DNA of 20,098 bases. It comes from Saprospiraceae bacterium (GTDB lineage: Bacteria; Bacteroidota; Bacteroidia; Chitinophagales; Saprospiraceae). Position 1 is the first letter of the stretch; each line of letters starts with the position of its first letter. This document shows positions 9,186-16,679 of the stretch, piece after piece. Below the pieces are notes generated by a model that saw nothing but the letters and a program-made list of their open reading frames with translations, ran no database searches and had not been told where the DNA came from. Position numbers and translations under genes: made by a program. The stretch covers positions 1 through 20,098 of the forward strand of contig JADJGA010000013.1 of NCBI GenBank assembly GCA_016708265.1, read 5' to 3'.

Positions 9186-10370
9186 TTAAAAAACCCTTTT
9201 ATTACCTCTGTTTAAAATACCGTGTAAGACATCAGCTGGTTTTTCAAACCGGTTTGTAAACATCATCGCTGCGATGATATATGGTTTATAACCGGCTTCA
9301 ATATAGGTTCTAAGTCTGTATTTTTCAAATACTTCTGCATTTACTTCCCCTTCCCTGCATGAAACACCGCTGATATCTGCCGGCAGGCAATGCAAGTAAA
9401 GAGCATCCTTATTTTTTGTTACATTCATCATTTCAGCATTGTACTCCCAGTCTTTAAATTTTGCATTATTGGCAAGACAAACCAGTTCAAGATCTTTTAA
9501 TCCGGATCTGTCAGCATTTTTGAGCAACTCTGTCCGCTGCTGCATGATATGGAAAGGTGCCCAGCTCTTCGGATAAACTATATCTGCCTCTTTCATCGCT
9601 TCTTTCATGGAATGACTGACATTAAATGAACCTCCATTTTCTGCAGAATTTTTCCGTGCAAGATCCACAACTTCTGGTATGAGATCATATCCTTCAGGGT
9701 AAGCCAGTTCAATGTTCATTCCGAATCGCGACATCAATCCGATTATTCCCTGTGGTACAGACATTGGTTTCCCGTAACTTGGAGAATAAGCCCAGCTCAT
9801 TACTATCTTTTTCCCCTTTAAAGCATCCAGCGATCCATAAGTATTTTTAAGATGCAACAGGTCAGCCATAGATTGAGTCGGATGATCGATATCACACTGG
9901 AGATTGATTATTCCCGGTCTGACAGGTAAAACTCCCGATTCATATCCTTCATCCAGGGCATTTCCAACCTCTCTCATATATTTGTTGCCTTCTCCAAGGA
10001 AAATATCATCCCTGATGCCGATAAAATCAGAAAGAAATGAGATCATGTTGGCAGTTTCCCTGACAGTCTCACCATGAGCGATCTGTGATTTTTCTTCATC
10101 AAGATCTGCAACTGTCAGTCCAAGCAGATTTGCTGCTGAAGCAAATGAAAAACGTGTACGGGTAGAATTGTCTCTGAAATTGGATATTGCGAGACCGGAA
10201 TCAAAAACACGGGGAGAAATATTCTGTCCTCTCAAATCCTTCAATAAAGAAGCAACTTCAAGTATCATTTTTAATTCATCCTCACTCTTTTCCCAGGTGA
10301 GGAGAAAATCTTTGCCATGCAAACCAGATTTAAGGTTTCTAAGATTATTAATTCTATTTTCTAAATTCAT
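9186..10370 (-). CDS. ygeW: YgeW-type carbamoyltransferase
   Basis: The 394-residue intact protein belongs to the aspartate/ornithine carbamoyltransferase superfamily. The carbamoyl-phosphate motif STRTRFSF starts at residue 69. HPTQSMADL (around 165) and HCLPADISGVSC (around 330) are the other conserved loops. An inserted segment and the extended C-terminus distinguish the YgeW group from true OTCase. Family knowledge places YgeW in anaerobic purine breakdown, where a carbamoyl group from a ureido intermediate is probably passed to phosphate, with carbamate kinase then making ATP. No carbamate kinase gene is in the window. It lies downstream of ygeY on the same strand with an 89-bp repeat-containing gap, so the two are likely one transcript. 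The start at 10370 gives MNLENRINNL, and no in-frame problem was seen. Confidence 0.9.
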   Translation of the reverse strand: MNLENRINNLRNLKSGLHGKDFLLTWEKSEDELKMILEVASLLKDLRGQNISPRVFDSGLAISNFRDNSTRTRFSFASAANLLGLTVADLDEEKSQIAHGETVRETANMISFLSDFIGIRDDIFLGEGNKYMREVGNALDEGYESGVLPVRPGIINLQCDIDHPTQSMADLLHLKNTYGSLDALKGKKIVMSWAYSPSYGKPMSVPQGIIGLMSRFGMNIELAYPEGYDLIPEVVDLARKNSAENGGSFNVSHSMKEAMKEADIVYPKSWAPFHIMQQRTELLKNADRSGLKDLELVCLANNAKFKDWEYNAEMMNVTKNKDALYLHCLPADISGVSCREGEVNAEVFEKYRLRTYIEAGYKPYIIAAMMFTNRFEKPADVLHGILNRGNKRVF

Positions 10371-10459
10371 ATTAATTGTTAATGGTTAGTTGTTAATGGT
10401 TAATTGGTAAAGGGTAGCATGGTAACAATGTCATATGTCGACTATTCACTGTTCATTGA
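10371..10459. repeat. Repeat tract between ygeY and ygeW
   Basis: This gap holds GTTAATGGTTAGTTGTTAAT words and CACTGTTCATTGATCACTGTTCACTG. The second word group runs into the end of ygeY and encodes its last few residues (ISEQ). A related word in the opposite orientation occurs near 4888 (AACAGTGATCA). No separate promoter for ygeW was seen. Confidence 0.65.
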
Positions 10460-11656
10460 TCACTGTTCACTGATTTCAAACGCAAAAGCAGCATAAAAAG
10501 CTGATGCTATAACCAGGTCATTAATTGCCACTTTTTCATCAGGAGCATGAGCCAGAACTTCGTTTCCCGGTCCAAAACCGATTGTTGGAATTCCATAAAC
10601 CCCACAGGTCATGATCCCGTTTGTAGAGAATGTCCATTTATCAATTTCGGGCTTAGCTCCAAATAGATTTTCAAAAGCTTGTGCACCTGTTTTAACAATC
10701 TCAGAATCTTCGAGCATTTTCCATGTAGGATAATACTTTTCCATACCATATTTCAAGCCAGTATAAGCTTTTTCAGAATAATCCAGAATCTCAACTCTGG
10801 CATTTTTATTTTTTATCAGTTCCTCAATTTCCTTTACAGCAGACTCTTTGGTCTCTCCCCAAGTCAGTCGTCTGTCCAGATGTATCCTTGCATAATCTGC
10901 TACAGCACATAGAGAAGGACTTCCAGAGATTATTTCTGAAATTGTAACACTGCCTTTGCCAAGGAATTCATCGTATGCAAGCATGTCATTCAGTTTTTCT
11001 ATTTCAAGAGCTGTTTCAGCTGCCATGTAAATGGCATTTTTTCCTCTTTCAGGAGCTGAACCATGAGAGGAGATACCATAAAAATGAACATGCATTTCCA
11101 TCCTGCCCCGATGTCCCCGATAGATTTTAAGATTAGTTGGTTCAGTACTAATTACAAAATCAGGTTTTATCTTATCTTCTTCAATAATATATTTCCAGCA
11201 AAGTCCGTCACAGTCCTCTTCCATGACACTGCCTACAAAATAAATTGTCATATCTTTATCAAATCCAAGCTCTTTCAGAATCCTGCCAGTGGTGACAAAT
11301 GCTGCAGGTCCTCCTTCCTGATCTACAGTTCCCCTTCCATGAACAAAACCATCTCTTATCTCACCTCCGAACGGATCAAATGTCCAGTTTTGCAGATTTC
11401 CAACATCGACAGTGTCCATGTGACCGTCTATCGCAAGTATCTTTTTACCGTTTCCAATTCTGCCTATTACATTTCCCAGTCCGTCGATCTTTACTTCATC
11501 AAATCCGGCTTCTTCCATCTGTCTTTTCAATTCCTGCTGAACCTCTTTTTCCTGAGTACTTAATGATCTGATCTTTACCAGTTTTGAAAGGTTTTGGGCT
11601 GTATAGTCCTTATATTTTTCAGATAACTCTTTAATTTTAATGTAAATATTTTCCAT
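10460..11656 (-). CDS. ygeY: YgeY-type M20 metallo-hydrolase
   Basis: From the ATG at 11656 the protein has 398 residues and is intact. An upstream extension is possible in frame but looks non-coding (Phe/Leu/Asn-rich and crossing the promoter). M20 signatures are in order: DGHMDTV (metal His79, Asp81), GRGTVDQEGG (bridging Asp near 112), MEEDCDG (catalytic/metal Glu 146-147), EPTNLKIYRGHRG, and GNEVLAHAPDE with the last metal His. Members are called selenium-metabolism-linked hydrolases because they co-occur with selenium-dependent hydroxylases. In E. coli-like clusters they take part in cleavage of a ureido- or amino-acid intermediate from purines; the exact substrate is not read from sequence. 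It is first in a ygeY-ygeW unit and has a TAACTTTG box 27 bases upstream. Confidence 0.9.
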   Translation of the reverse strand: MENIYIKIKELSEKYKDYTAQNLSKLVKIRSLSTQEKEVQQELKRQMEEAGFDEVKIDGLGNVIGRIGNGKKILAIDGHMDTVDVGNLQNWTFDPFGGEIRDGFVHGRGTVDQEGGPAAFVTTGRILKELGFDKDMTIYFVGSVMEEDCDGLCWKYIIEEDKIKPDFVISTEPTNLKIYRGHRGRMEMHVHFYGISSHGSAPERGKNAIYMAAETALEIEKLNDMLAYDEFLGKGSVTISEIISGSPSLCAVADYARIHLDRRLTWGETKESAVKEIEELIKNKNARVEILDYSEKAYTGLKYGMEKYYPTWKMLEDSEIVKTGAQAFENLFGAKPEIDKWTFSTNGIMTCGVYGIPTIGFGPGNEVLAHAPDEKVAINDLVIASAFYAAFAFEISEQ

Positions 11657-11682
11657 ATATGTAACATTTAGAAAATGGAATG

Positions 11683-11690
11683 CAAAGTTA
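11683..11690 (-). promoter_or_regulatory. Candidate -7 box for ygeY-ygeW
   Basis: The minus strand reads TAACTTTG here, an exact TAnnTTTG match, 27 bases before the ygeY ATG. The -33 element at 19-20 bases further upstream is weak (GTTT-like). Its place supports choosing ATG 11656 over longer starts, because transcription would begin after those. Confidence 0.5.
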
Positions 11691-11828
11691 AGGAAAGTAT
11701 ATGTTTTAAAACATAAAATGAAATAACATTTAAATAATTTGGATTCATTAAACAGAAGATAATTCACATGATTAAAAATCATATCACTTCTATTTATAAA
11801 ATTCCTTACTGCATTAATAAATATGTCT

Positions 11829-11836
11829 TAACTTTG
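11829..11836 (+). promoter_or_regulatory. Candidate -7 box for the GNAT-DUF393 pair
   Basis: TAACTTTG matches TAnnTTTG and lies 70 bases before the chosen ATG at 11907. With the minus-strand box at 11683-11690 it forms a divergent promoter region about 140 bp wide. The -33 region (TTAC at the right spacing) is poor. Confidence 0.45.
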
Positions 11837-11906
11837 TTTGTTATCTGCTGTAAATAAAAATTTAATTTTTATATTAAGTATTATATTAATATATTATCTA
11901 TTATTT

Positions 11907-12401
11907 ATGAATAATTTGATTATCACTCCATACGAGGAAGGTTTCGAATACGAGATAAATCAGCTGATCAGAAAAGTGTATGATGAGTTCGTGGCTCCTG
12001 ACTATTCTGATGAAGGGAATCAGTATTTTTATGAATGGATAGAACCTGAAAACATAGCTGCAAGGCAAAAGGAAAACAGAAATATTCTGATTGCAACTTT
12101 AAGAAATAAATTGGCAGGTATGATTGAAATACGGCAAAATAGTAGGATCTCCCTGCTTTTTGTTGACAAATCATTTCATAAACAGGGTATTGCCAGAAAA
12201 TTATTTGATCTGGCTTTAAAAAACAGTTTATTAAAGGACCCTGATCTCAAAAGGTATTATGTGCATGCATCTCCATATTCCATTCCGGTTTATAAAAAAC
12301 TTGGGTTTATTGAGATGGGTAACATGATGATACAAAACGGGATCAAATATCTGCCAATGGAAATGATCATAAGTCAAAATCAGGTTGATGAGAAACATTG
12401 A
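11907..12401 (+). CDS. GNAT-family N-acetyltransferase
   Basis: The protein of 164 residues starts at ATG 11907 (MNNLIITPYEEG). The open frame extends upstream to 11838, but that part is an AT-rich hydrophobic translation with no family resemblance. The acetyl-CoA core is visible: ISLLFVDKSFHKQGIARKLFDLAL contains the Q/RxxGxG/A loop as KQGIAR, and YVHASPYSIPVYKKLGF is the classic late GNAT strand and helix. It would transfer an acetyl group from acetyl-CoA to an amine; the substrate is unknown. It overlaps the DUF393 gene by 14 bases and is intact. Confidence 0.85.
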   Translation: MNNLIITPYEEGFEYEINQLIRKVYDEFVAPDYSDEGNQYFYEWIEPENIAARQKENRNILIATLRNKLAGMIEIRQNSRISLLFVDKSFHKQGIARKLFDLALKNSLLKDPDLKRYYVHASPYSIPVYKKLGFIEMGNMMIQNGIKYLPMEMIISQNQVDEKH

Positions 12402-12795
12402 AAATCATAGCATTATCCTGTTCGATGGAGTCTGCAATCTGTGCAGCAGCATTGTTCGCTTTATTATTAAAAGGGACACTCAGAAAAAGTTTTTATTTGC
12501 TTCTTTACAGTCTGAAAACGGGCAGCAATTGCTCAAAAAATATGGTCTCCCTGAAAATGATTTTAATTCATTTGTCTTGATAAAAGATGATAAATGCTAC
12601 CAAAAATCCACAGCCGGAATCATTTTGCTTCACAATATGGGAGGCTACTGGAAATTGTTTTACGCATTTAAATATATACCTGAACCAGTCAGAGATTTCT
12701 TTTATGATCTGGTAGCAAAATACAGGTACAGGGGTTTTCGGCAAAAAGATGCCTGTATGATTCCGGACAAAGATTTGATAAGCAGGTTTCTTTGA
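12388..12795 (+). CDS. DUF393 (DCC family) thiol-disulfide oxidoreductase-like protein
   Basis: From ATG 12388 the protein is 135 residues long. The family hallmark FDGVCNLCSSIVRFIIKRD is at residues 10-28, with the CxxC-like DGVCNLC that gives the DCC name. The rest (FASLQSENGQQLLKKYG, ATP-free thioredoxin-like pattern, and the C-terminal YRYRGFRQKDACMIP) matches small family members. A redox role is inferred from the Cys pair; no substrate is known. The start lies inside the end of the GNAT gene, suggesting one transcript. A TTG three bases upstream is an alternative start. Confidence 0.85.
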   Translation: MRNIENHSIILFDGVCNLCSSIVRFIIKRDTQKKFLFASLQSENGQQLLKKYGLPENDFNSFVLIKDDKCYQKSTAGIILLHNMGGYWKLFYAFKYIPEPVRDFFYDLVAKYRYRGFRQKDACMIPDKDLISRFL

Positions 12796-12810
12796 CGAAA
12801 ACATGTGTGA

Positions 12811-12829
12811 ATTGTGAAAGTATCACAAT
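12811..12829 (+). terminator. Hairpin after the DUF393 gene, possible weak terminator
   Basis: ATTGTGA, a five-base loop AAGTA, and TCACAAT form a perfect seven-base-pair stem 15 bases after the stop. It is AT-rich and has no following T run, so termination is uncertain. The rest of the gap to 13089 (294 bp between genes) shows only the promoter candidate near 12996. Confidence 0.3.
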
Positions 12830-12995
12830 CCAATCACAAGTATGATTCAGATCAGTAAGGTATTGAATATAGTACCACGCATATAGAAATTATTCACTAT
12901 TCAAATGAGCACATTAACAGATAAATATTTTAACTTTTTTTCATTACCTTAAATTTTATTGTAACAAATAAACTTATTGTAATATTATAAGGTTA

Positions 12996-13003
12996 TAGCT
13001 TTG
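12996..13003 (+). promoter_or_regulatory. Candidate -7 box upstream of the SOUL gene
   Basis: TAGCTTTG matches TAnnTTTG and lies 86 bases before the ATG at 13090. A TTG occurs 16 bases upstream (12977-12979), closer than the usual 19-21 base spacing. Confidence 0.4.
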
Positions 13004-13089
13004 GTGAGTTTAAAACTAATACTTAAGAAACATCAGTTTATAAAGCTGATATAAAATTTAAATTACTCTTTTGATCAAAATTTACTGTT

Positions 13090-13687
13090 ATGAAAATTCT
13101 TCTGATTATTTTTGCTATTATTATCCTGATATTTATTGGATTTCAAATATTTTTATTAGTGTCAACGAATAAGACTGAACAACGTAAGTACACTGTTGTG
13201 CTTAAAGAAAAGAGTTTTGAGATAAGGTTCTATCCATCTGCTCTTTTCGCAACTATAAATTCAGGTGTGAGAACATATAAAGAACTGTCGACACCGGGAT
13301 TCAGAAAACTGGCAGATTATATTTTGGAAATAACGAAACAGAAGAAAAAATTGCAATGACAACTCCTGTTCAAATGGATTTTAATGATACTGTTTCAAGC
13401 ATGAGTTTTGTAATGCCTGCTGAATACAATGAAAACAATTTACCAAAACCAAATAATCCTGAAGTCAAAATTGAAAAGACAAAAGAAGAGTATATTGCTG
13501 CCATCAGGTTCGGAGGCTTTGCCTCAGATGAGGATATTTCAGAATACTCTCAAAACTTAAAAAATCCTTGAGGATAAAAAAGATAAGATATCATGGCAAT
13601 TTCAGGTTTCTCGGTTACAATCCACCTTTCCAGTTAACCGGCAGAAGAAATGAAATAATCGTTTCCGTAATCTGGAACCAACCATAA
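13090..13687 (+). CDS. Membrane-anchored SOUL heme-binding-like protein (frameshifted)
   Basis: Residues 1-25 are an N-terminal hydrophobic anchor (LLIIFAIIILIFIGFQIFLL). The remainder is a SOUL/HEBP domain: YTVVLKEKSFEIRFYPSALFATI, then IAMTTPVQMDF (the conserved MTTPV core), SFVMPAEY, and a C-terminal YNPPFQLTGRRNEIIVSV ending in TAA at 13685-13687. The coding line is broken after 13321: adding one T to TTTT 13322-13325 gives YILFGNNETEEKIAMTTPV. It breaks again in A runs at 13552-13555, 13559-13564 and 13576-13581. Open pieces are 13090-13359 and 13356-13571. The domain binds heme or tetrapyrroles in characterised members; here that is inferred by family only. All breaks are one-base homopolymer changes. 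Confidence 0.8.
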
Positions 13688-13737
13688 TAAATTAATATTA
13701 TAAATTTTATATATTAATATTTTTTAAAATATATTTC

Positions 13738-14847
13738 ATGAAAGTGATCCTGAAACTATTTTTTCTGTCTTTGTCATTTTTTTCTGTAATAAATATTACA
13801 ATATCCCAGGAACTGAGCAATCCCATACAATTTTCAAAGCACAGATCAATTCCCGGATACCTATCAAAAAAATTGAAGCATCCAGAAATGTTTCAGGAAA
13901 CAGAAAAACAAAAAATATTTTGAAGGCTGGTATTTCAAGATGGTTTCTGCAGATGGCAGTTCTATTCTAAGTGTAATTCCCGGAATATCACTTTCATCTG
14001 ATGGAAAAGATCAGCATGCATTTATACAGATAATTGACGGAAAAACAGCTCAGACAATTTATTATTCTTTTCCTATAGATCAGTTTTATTTTTCTTCTGA
14101 AGAGTTTGCTGTTAAAATAGGGCAAAACTATTTCTCGGAGAAGAAAATCATACTGAATGTTGAAGATGACAGTACTCATGTTTTCGGTCAGGTTGAAATG
14201 CGTAATAATATAAAATTACCCGGCAAAAAAATACTTAACTCTGGTATCATGGGATGGTACAGGTTTGTTCCTTTCATGGAATGCTATCATGGTGTCGTTA
14301 GTCTGAATCATGATTTATCGGGCAGCATAACAAAAAATGGTAAAAAAGAAAATTTTGATAATGGACTGGGATATATTGAAAAAGACTGGGGTAGTTCTAT
14401 GCCATCAGAGTGGATATGGATGCAAACTAATCATTTCGATTCAAAGAACAGTTCATTCATGTTGTCAGTTGCGAACATTCCATGGATTGGCAAGTCATTC
14501 ACAGGATTTCTGGGCTTCTTTTATCATAATGGTGAAATACACAGGTTTGCCACCTATACCAAAGCAAAGCTGGAATTTGAGAACTCCGGGGAAAATGAAA
14601 TTAGGATCCGTATTAAAGACAAAAACATACCTATAACATTGTAGCGACAAGAAATCAGGCAGGCCTTCTTAAGGCTCCGGTTAAAGGCTCTATGGACAGG
14701 AGAATTGCCGAAAGTATAGACGCACATTTGACTCTTGTAGTCACTGATAAACATGATAATGTTATTTTTAGTGACAGTAGTATAATCGCAGGCCTTGAAA
14801 TGGCAGGTGATACCGGTAAATTGAGAGAATCAAAGTCCGGCAAATAA
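13738..14847 (+). CDS. Exported tocopherol-cyclase-like lipocalin-type protein (frameshifted)
   Basis: The repaired length is about 369 residues. Residues 1-24 are a signal peptide (MKVILKLFFLSLSFFSV, then ITISQ). The body has the tocopherol cyclase-like signatures FEGWYFKMVSADG, GIMGWYRFVPFMECYHGVVS and IEKDWGSSMPSEWIWMQTNHF, repeated in distantly related bacterial proteins that are not known to make tocopherol. An extra T in TTTT 13918-13921 breaks the start (13738-13923, then 13940-14644). A one-base loss near 14638 hides the last 68 residues (IVATRNQAGLLKAPVKG to ESKSGK), ending at TAA 14845-14847. It follows the SOUL gene by 50 bp. A lipid- or isoprenoid-binding role in the periplasm is inference. 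Confidence 0.75.
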
Positions 14848-14895
14848 TAAAAGTATAAATTAAGATGTTATTTCAGCGAAAAACATCCGAATCAG

Positions 14896-15808
14896 GTGGC
14901 AGAATACTTCAAACTCCAGTTAAAGATCACGTCCAGAACACTTGATGACTATGGCATTAATCCATATGCAGGGATTTTGCTGCTTATAGCCGGATTCGCA
15001 GGTTTTTCTTCTTACTTGTTTTACAAAACTGAATTCGCCCCTTATATTTATGTATTTTCAGCTTTGAGTCTGATATCCAGATTGAATGACACAAAAAGGG
15101 TTGATTTCCTTAAAACGGTTTTTTCCATTACTCATTTCTTAAGGGTCAGGATCATTGAAAATCTGATCATTGCATTCCCTTTTATTCTTTTCCTGATCTT
15201 AAGGTCATTTTACATATTTTCTGTAGGATTACTGTTTCTTTCATTTCTGATGGCACTTACTTCTTTCAGTACCGGCTATAATATCACCATCCCTACCCCA
15301 TTTTCAAGACATCCTTTTTGAATTTACTGTGGGATTCAGAAATACATTTTTAATTGTTATAGTAGCTTATATACTGACAGTGATAGCAATTTCCGTTGAC
15401 AATTACAATCTGGGTATTTTTTCATTTTTACTTATCTTCCTGACGACATACAGTTATTATTTTAAATCTGAAAATGAGTTTTTTGTCTGGTCATTCAGCA
15501 TGGATGCACAAGGTTTTTTATTACAAAAAATAAAAACAGCGATTCTCTATTCCACAATTCTTTGCCTGCCTGTGATTATTGCACTTTCAATTTATAAAAT
15601 AGAAAATAGCGGTTTGTTGCTGATATTTTTACTGACAGGATATGCATTTCTGATAACAATCATACTCGCAAAATACTCTGCATATCCAAATGAGATCAGT
15701 TTTATACATGGTATTTTGATAGCTTTAAGTGTATATTTTCCACCACTTCTTATCATTGTAATTCCTATTTTTTTAAACAGTCTGTTAAAGACTCTACAAC
15801 TATCTGAT
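14896..15808 (+). CDS. ABC-2-like transporter permease (frameshifted)
   Basis: About 304 residues with six or more hydrophobic helices. The N-terminal piece (GTG 14896 to 15321) has an amphipathic start and helices such as ILLLIAGFAGFSSYLF and LIIAFPFILFLILR. After an extra T in TTTTT 15315-15319 the chain resumes as FEFTVGFRNTFLIVIVAYI, a pattern seen in Bacteroidota ABC-2-like permeases, and ends with helices LIIVIPIFLNSLL. No ATG fits the N-terminus, so GTG 14896 is the best available choice and the true start may be obscured by another error. It is joined without a stop to the ATPase. Substrate is unknown. Confidence 0.7.
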
Positions 15809-16489
15809 ATGATTGAAGTAAAAGATCTTAATAAAAGTTTTGGTCCAAAAGAAGTGCTCAAAAATATCAGTTTGAGGTTCAATAACAGCAAAGTTTATGG
15901 CATTGTGGGTGAAAACGGAGCAGGAAAGACCACACTCTTCAGATGTCTGGCAGGACTGGAGAATTACGATGGTATTATTGATTCTGAGCTGAAACCATTA
16001 AAAAACCATCTTGGACTTCTGCTGACTGAGCCTTTTTTCTTTACGAAGATCACTGGTGAAGAATATCTTCAGTTACTTTGCAATGCAAGAAAAAAATCCT
16101 TGTCTGACTTAAATAAAAAGAATGTCTTTGATCTGCCTCTCAATCAGTATGCTTCAACATATTCAACCGGAATGAAGAAAAAACTGGCTCTAACCGCTAT
16201 TTTACTACAGGAAAACCAGTATTTCATTCTCGATGAACCCTTCAACGGGGTTGACATTCAAAGCAATATGATCATCACCGATATCATCCACAAACTGAAA
16301 GAACTGGGAAAAACAGTGATCATCTCCTCTCATATTTTTTCAACTTTGAATGAAACCTGCGATGAAATACATTTGCTGCGCAATGGTGAATTTACGCGTA
16401 AAGCAGAAAAAAAGAATTTCCTCAGCCTTGAAAACGAAATGAAGCATATAACAATAGGTAACAGGATCAGGGATCTGGAGTTGAGATGA
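15809..16489 (+). CDS. ABC transporter ATP-binding protein
   Basis: The ATPase begins at ATG 15809 (MIEVKDLNKSFGPKEVL) and has 226 residues. Walker A is GENGAGKTT, the signature is YSTGMKKKLALT (a variant of LSGGQ), Walker B is YFILDEPFNG, and the switch His is in VIISSHIF. It would power the adjacent permease at the membrane. As sequenced, no stop separates it from the permease (SLLKTLQLSDM), which would make one fused 386-residue chain from 15329. In a neighbouring frame the permease would end LYNYLI with a TGA overlapping this ATG (ATGA), so a lost base before the junction is a likely cause. Confidence 0.85.
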   Translation: MIEVKDLNKSFGPKEVLKNISLRFNNSKVYGIVGENGAGKTTLFRCLAGLENYDGIIDSELKPLKNHLGLLLTEPFFFTKITGEEYLQLLCNARKKSLSDLNKKNVFDLPLNQYASTYSTGMKKKLALTAILLQENQYFILDEPFNGVDIQSNMIITDIIHKLKELGKTVIISSHIFSTLNETCDEIHLLRNGEFTRKAEKKNFLSLENEMKHITIGNRIRDLELR

Positions 16490-16650
16490 TAATTTGATAA
16501 TTAGCTAATTTGATAATTTGATAATTCATTAATGAGCTAATTTTCCATTTTCAATTTACCTAAACCCTCTAAACCTCCTAAACCGTTTAACTCCAACTCC
16601 TGATTCCACAATTTGCAAATTGGCTAATTTGCTAATTCGATAATTTTTCA
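16490..16650. repeat. AT-rich repeat tract before the GH3 gene
   Basis: Words TTTGATAATTTGATAATTAGCTAAT recur several times, then TAAACCCTCTAAACCTCCTAAACCG, then AATTTGCAAATTGGCTAATTTGCTAATTCGATAAT. The last part contains the -33 element of the GH3 promoter, so the repeat family supplies part of a regulatory region. Confidence 0.75.
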
Positions 16651-16658
16651 TATATTTG
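16628..16658 (+). promoter_or_regulatory. Bacteroidota-type promoter for the GH3-like gene
   Basis: TTTG at 16628-16631, a 19-base spacer and TATATTTG at 16651-16658 match the TTTG/TAnnTTTG consensus in both elements and spacing. The -7 box is 21 bases before the ATG at 16680. This is the best promoter in the window. Confidence 0.65.
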
Positions 16659-16679
16659 TTATTAAAACTCAATATTTCT

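Noticed and set aside
11063..11571. Two long plus-strand frames over ygeY
   Set aside because: They are opposite the M20 gene, overlap each other, and lack any domain pattern.
11657..11782. Longer N-terminus for YgeY
   Set aside because: It would translate through the TAACTTTG box and gives an untypical Phe/Asn-rich stretch.
11838..11906. Longer N-terminus for the GNAT protein
   Set aside because: The added residues come from AT-rich DNA just after the promoter box and do not resemble the family; ATG 11907 fits the fold start.
14337..14636. Extra frame within the cyclase-like gene
   Set aside because: It is a shifted reading of the WIWMQTNHF region of the real protein.
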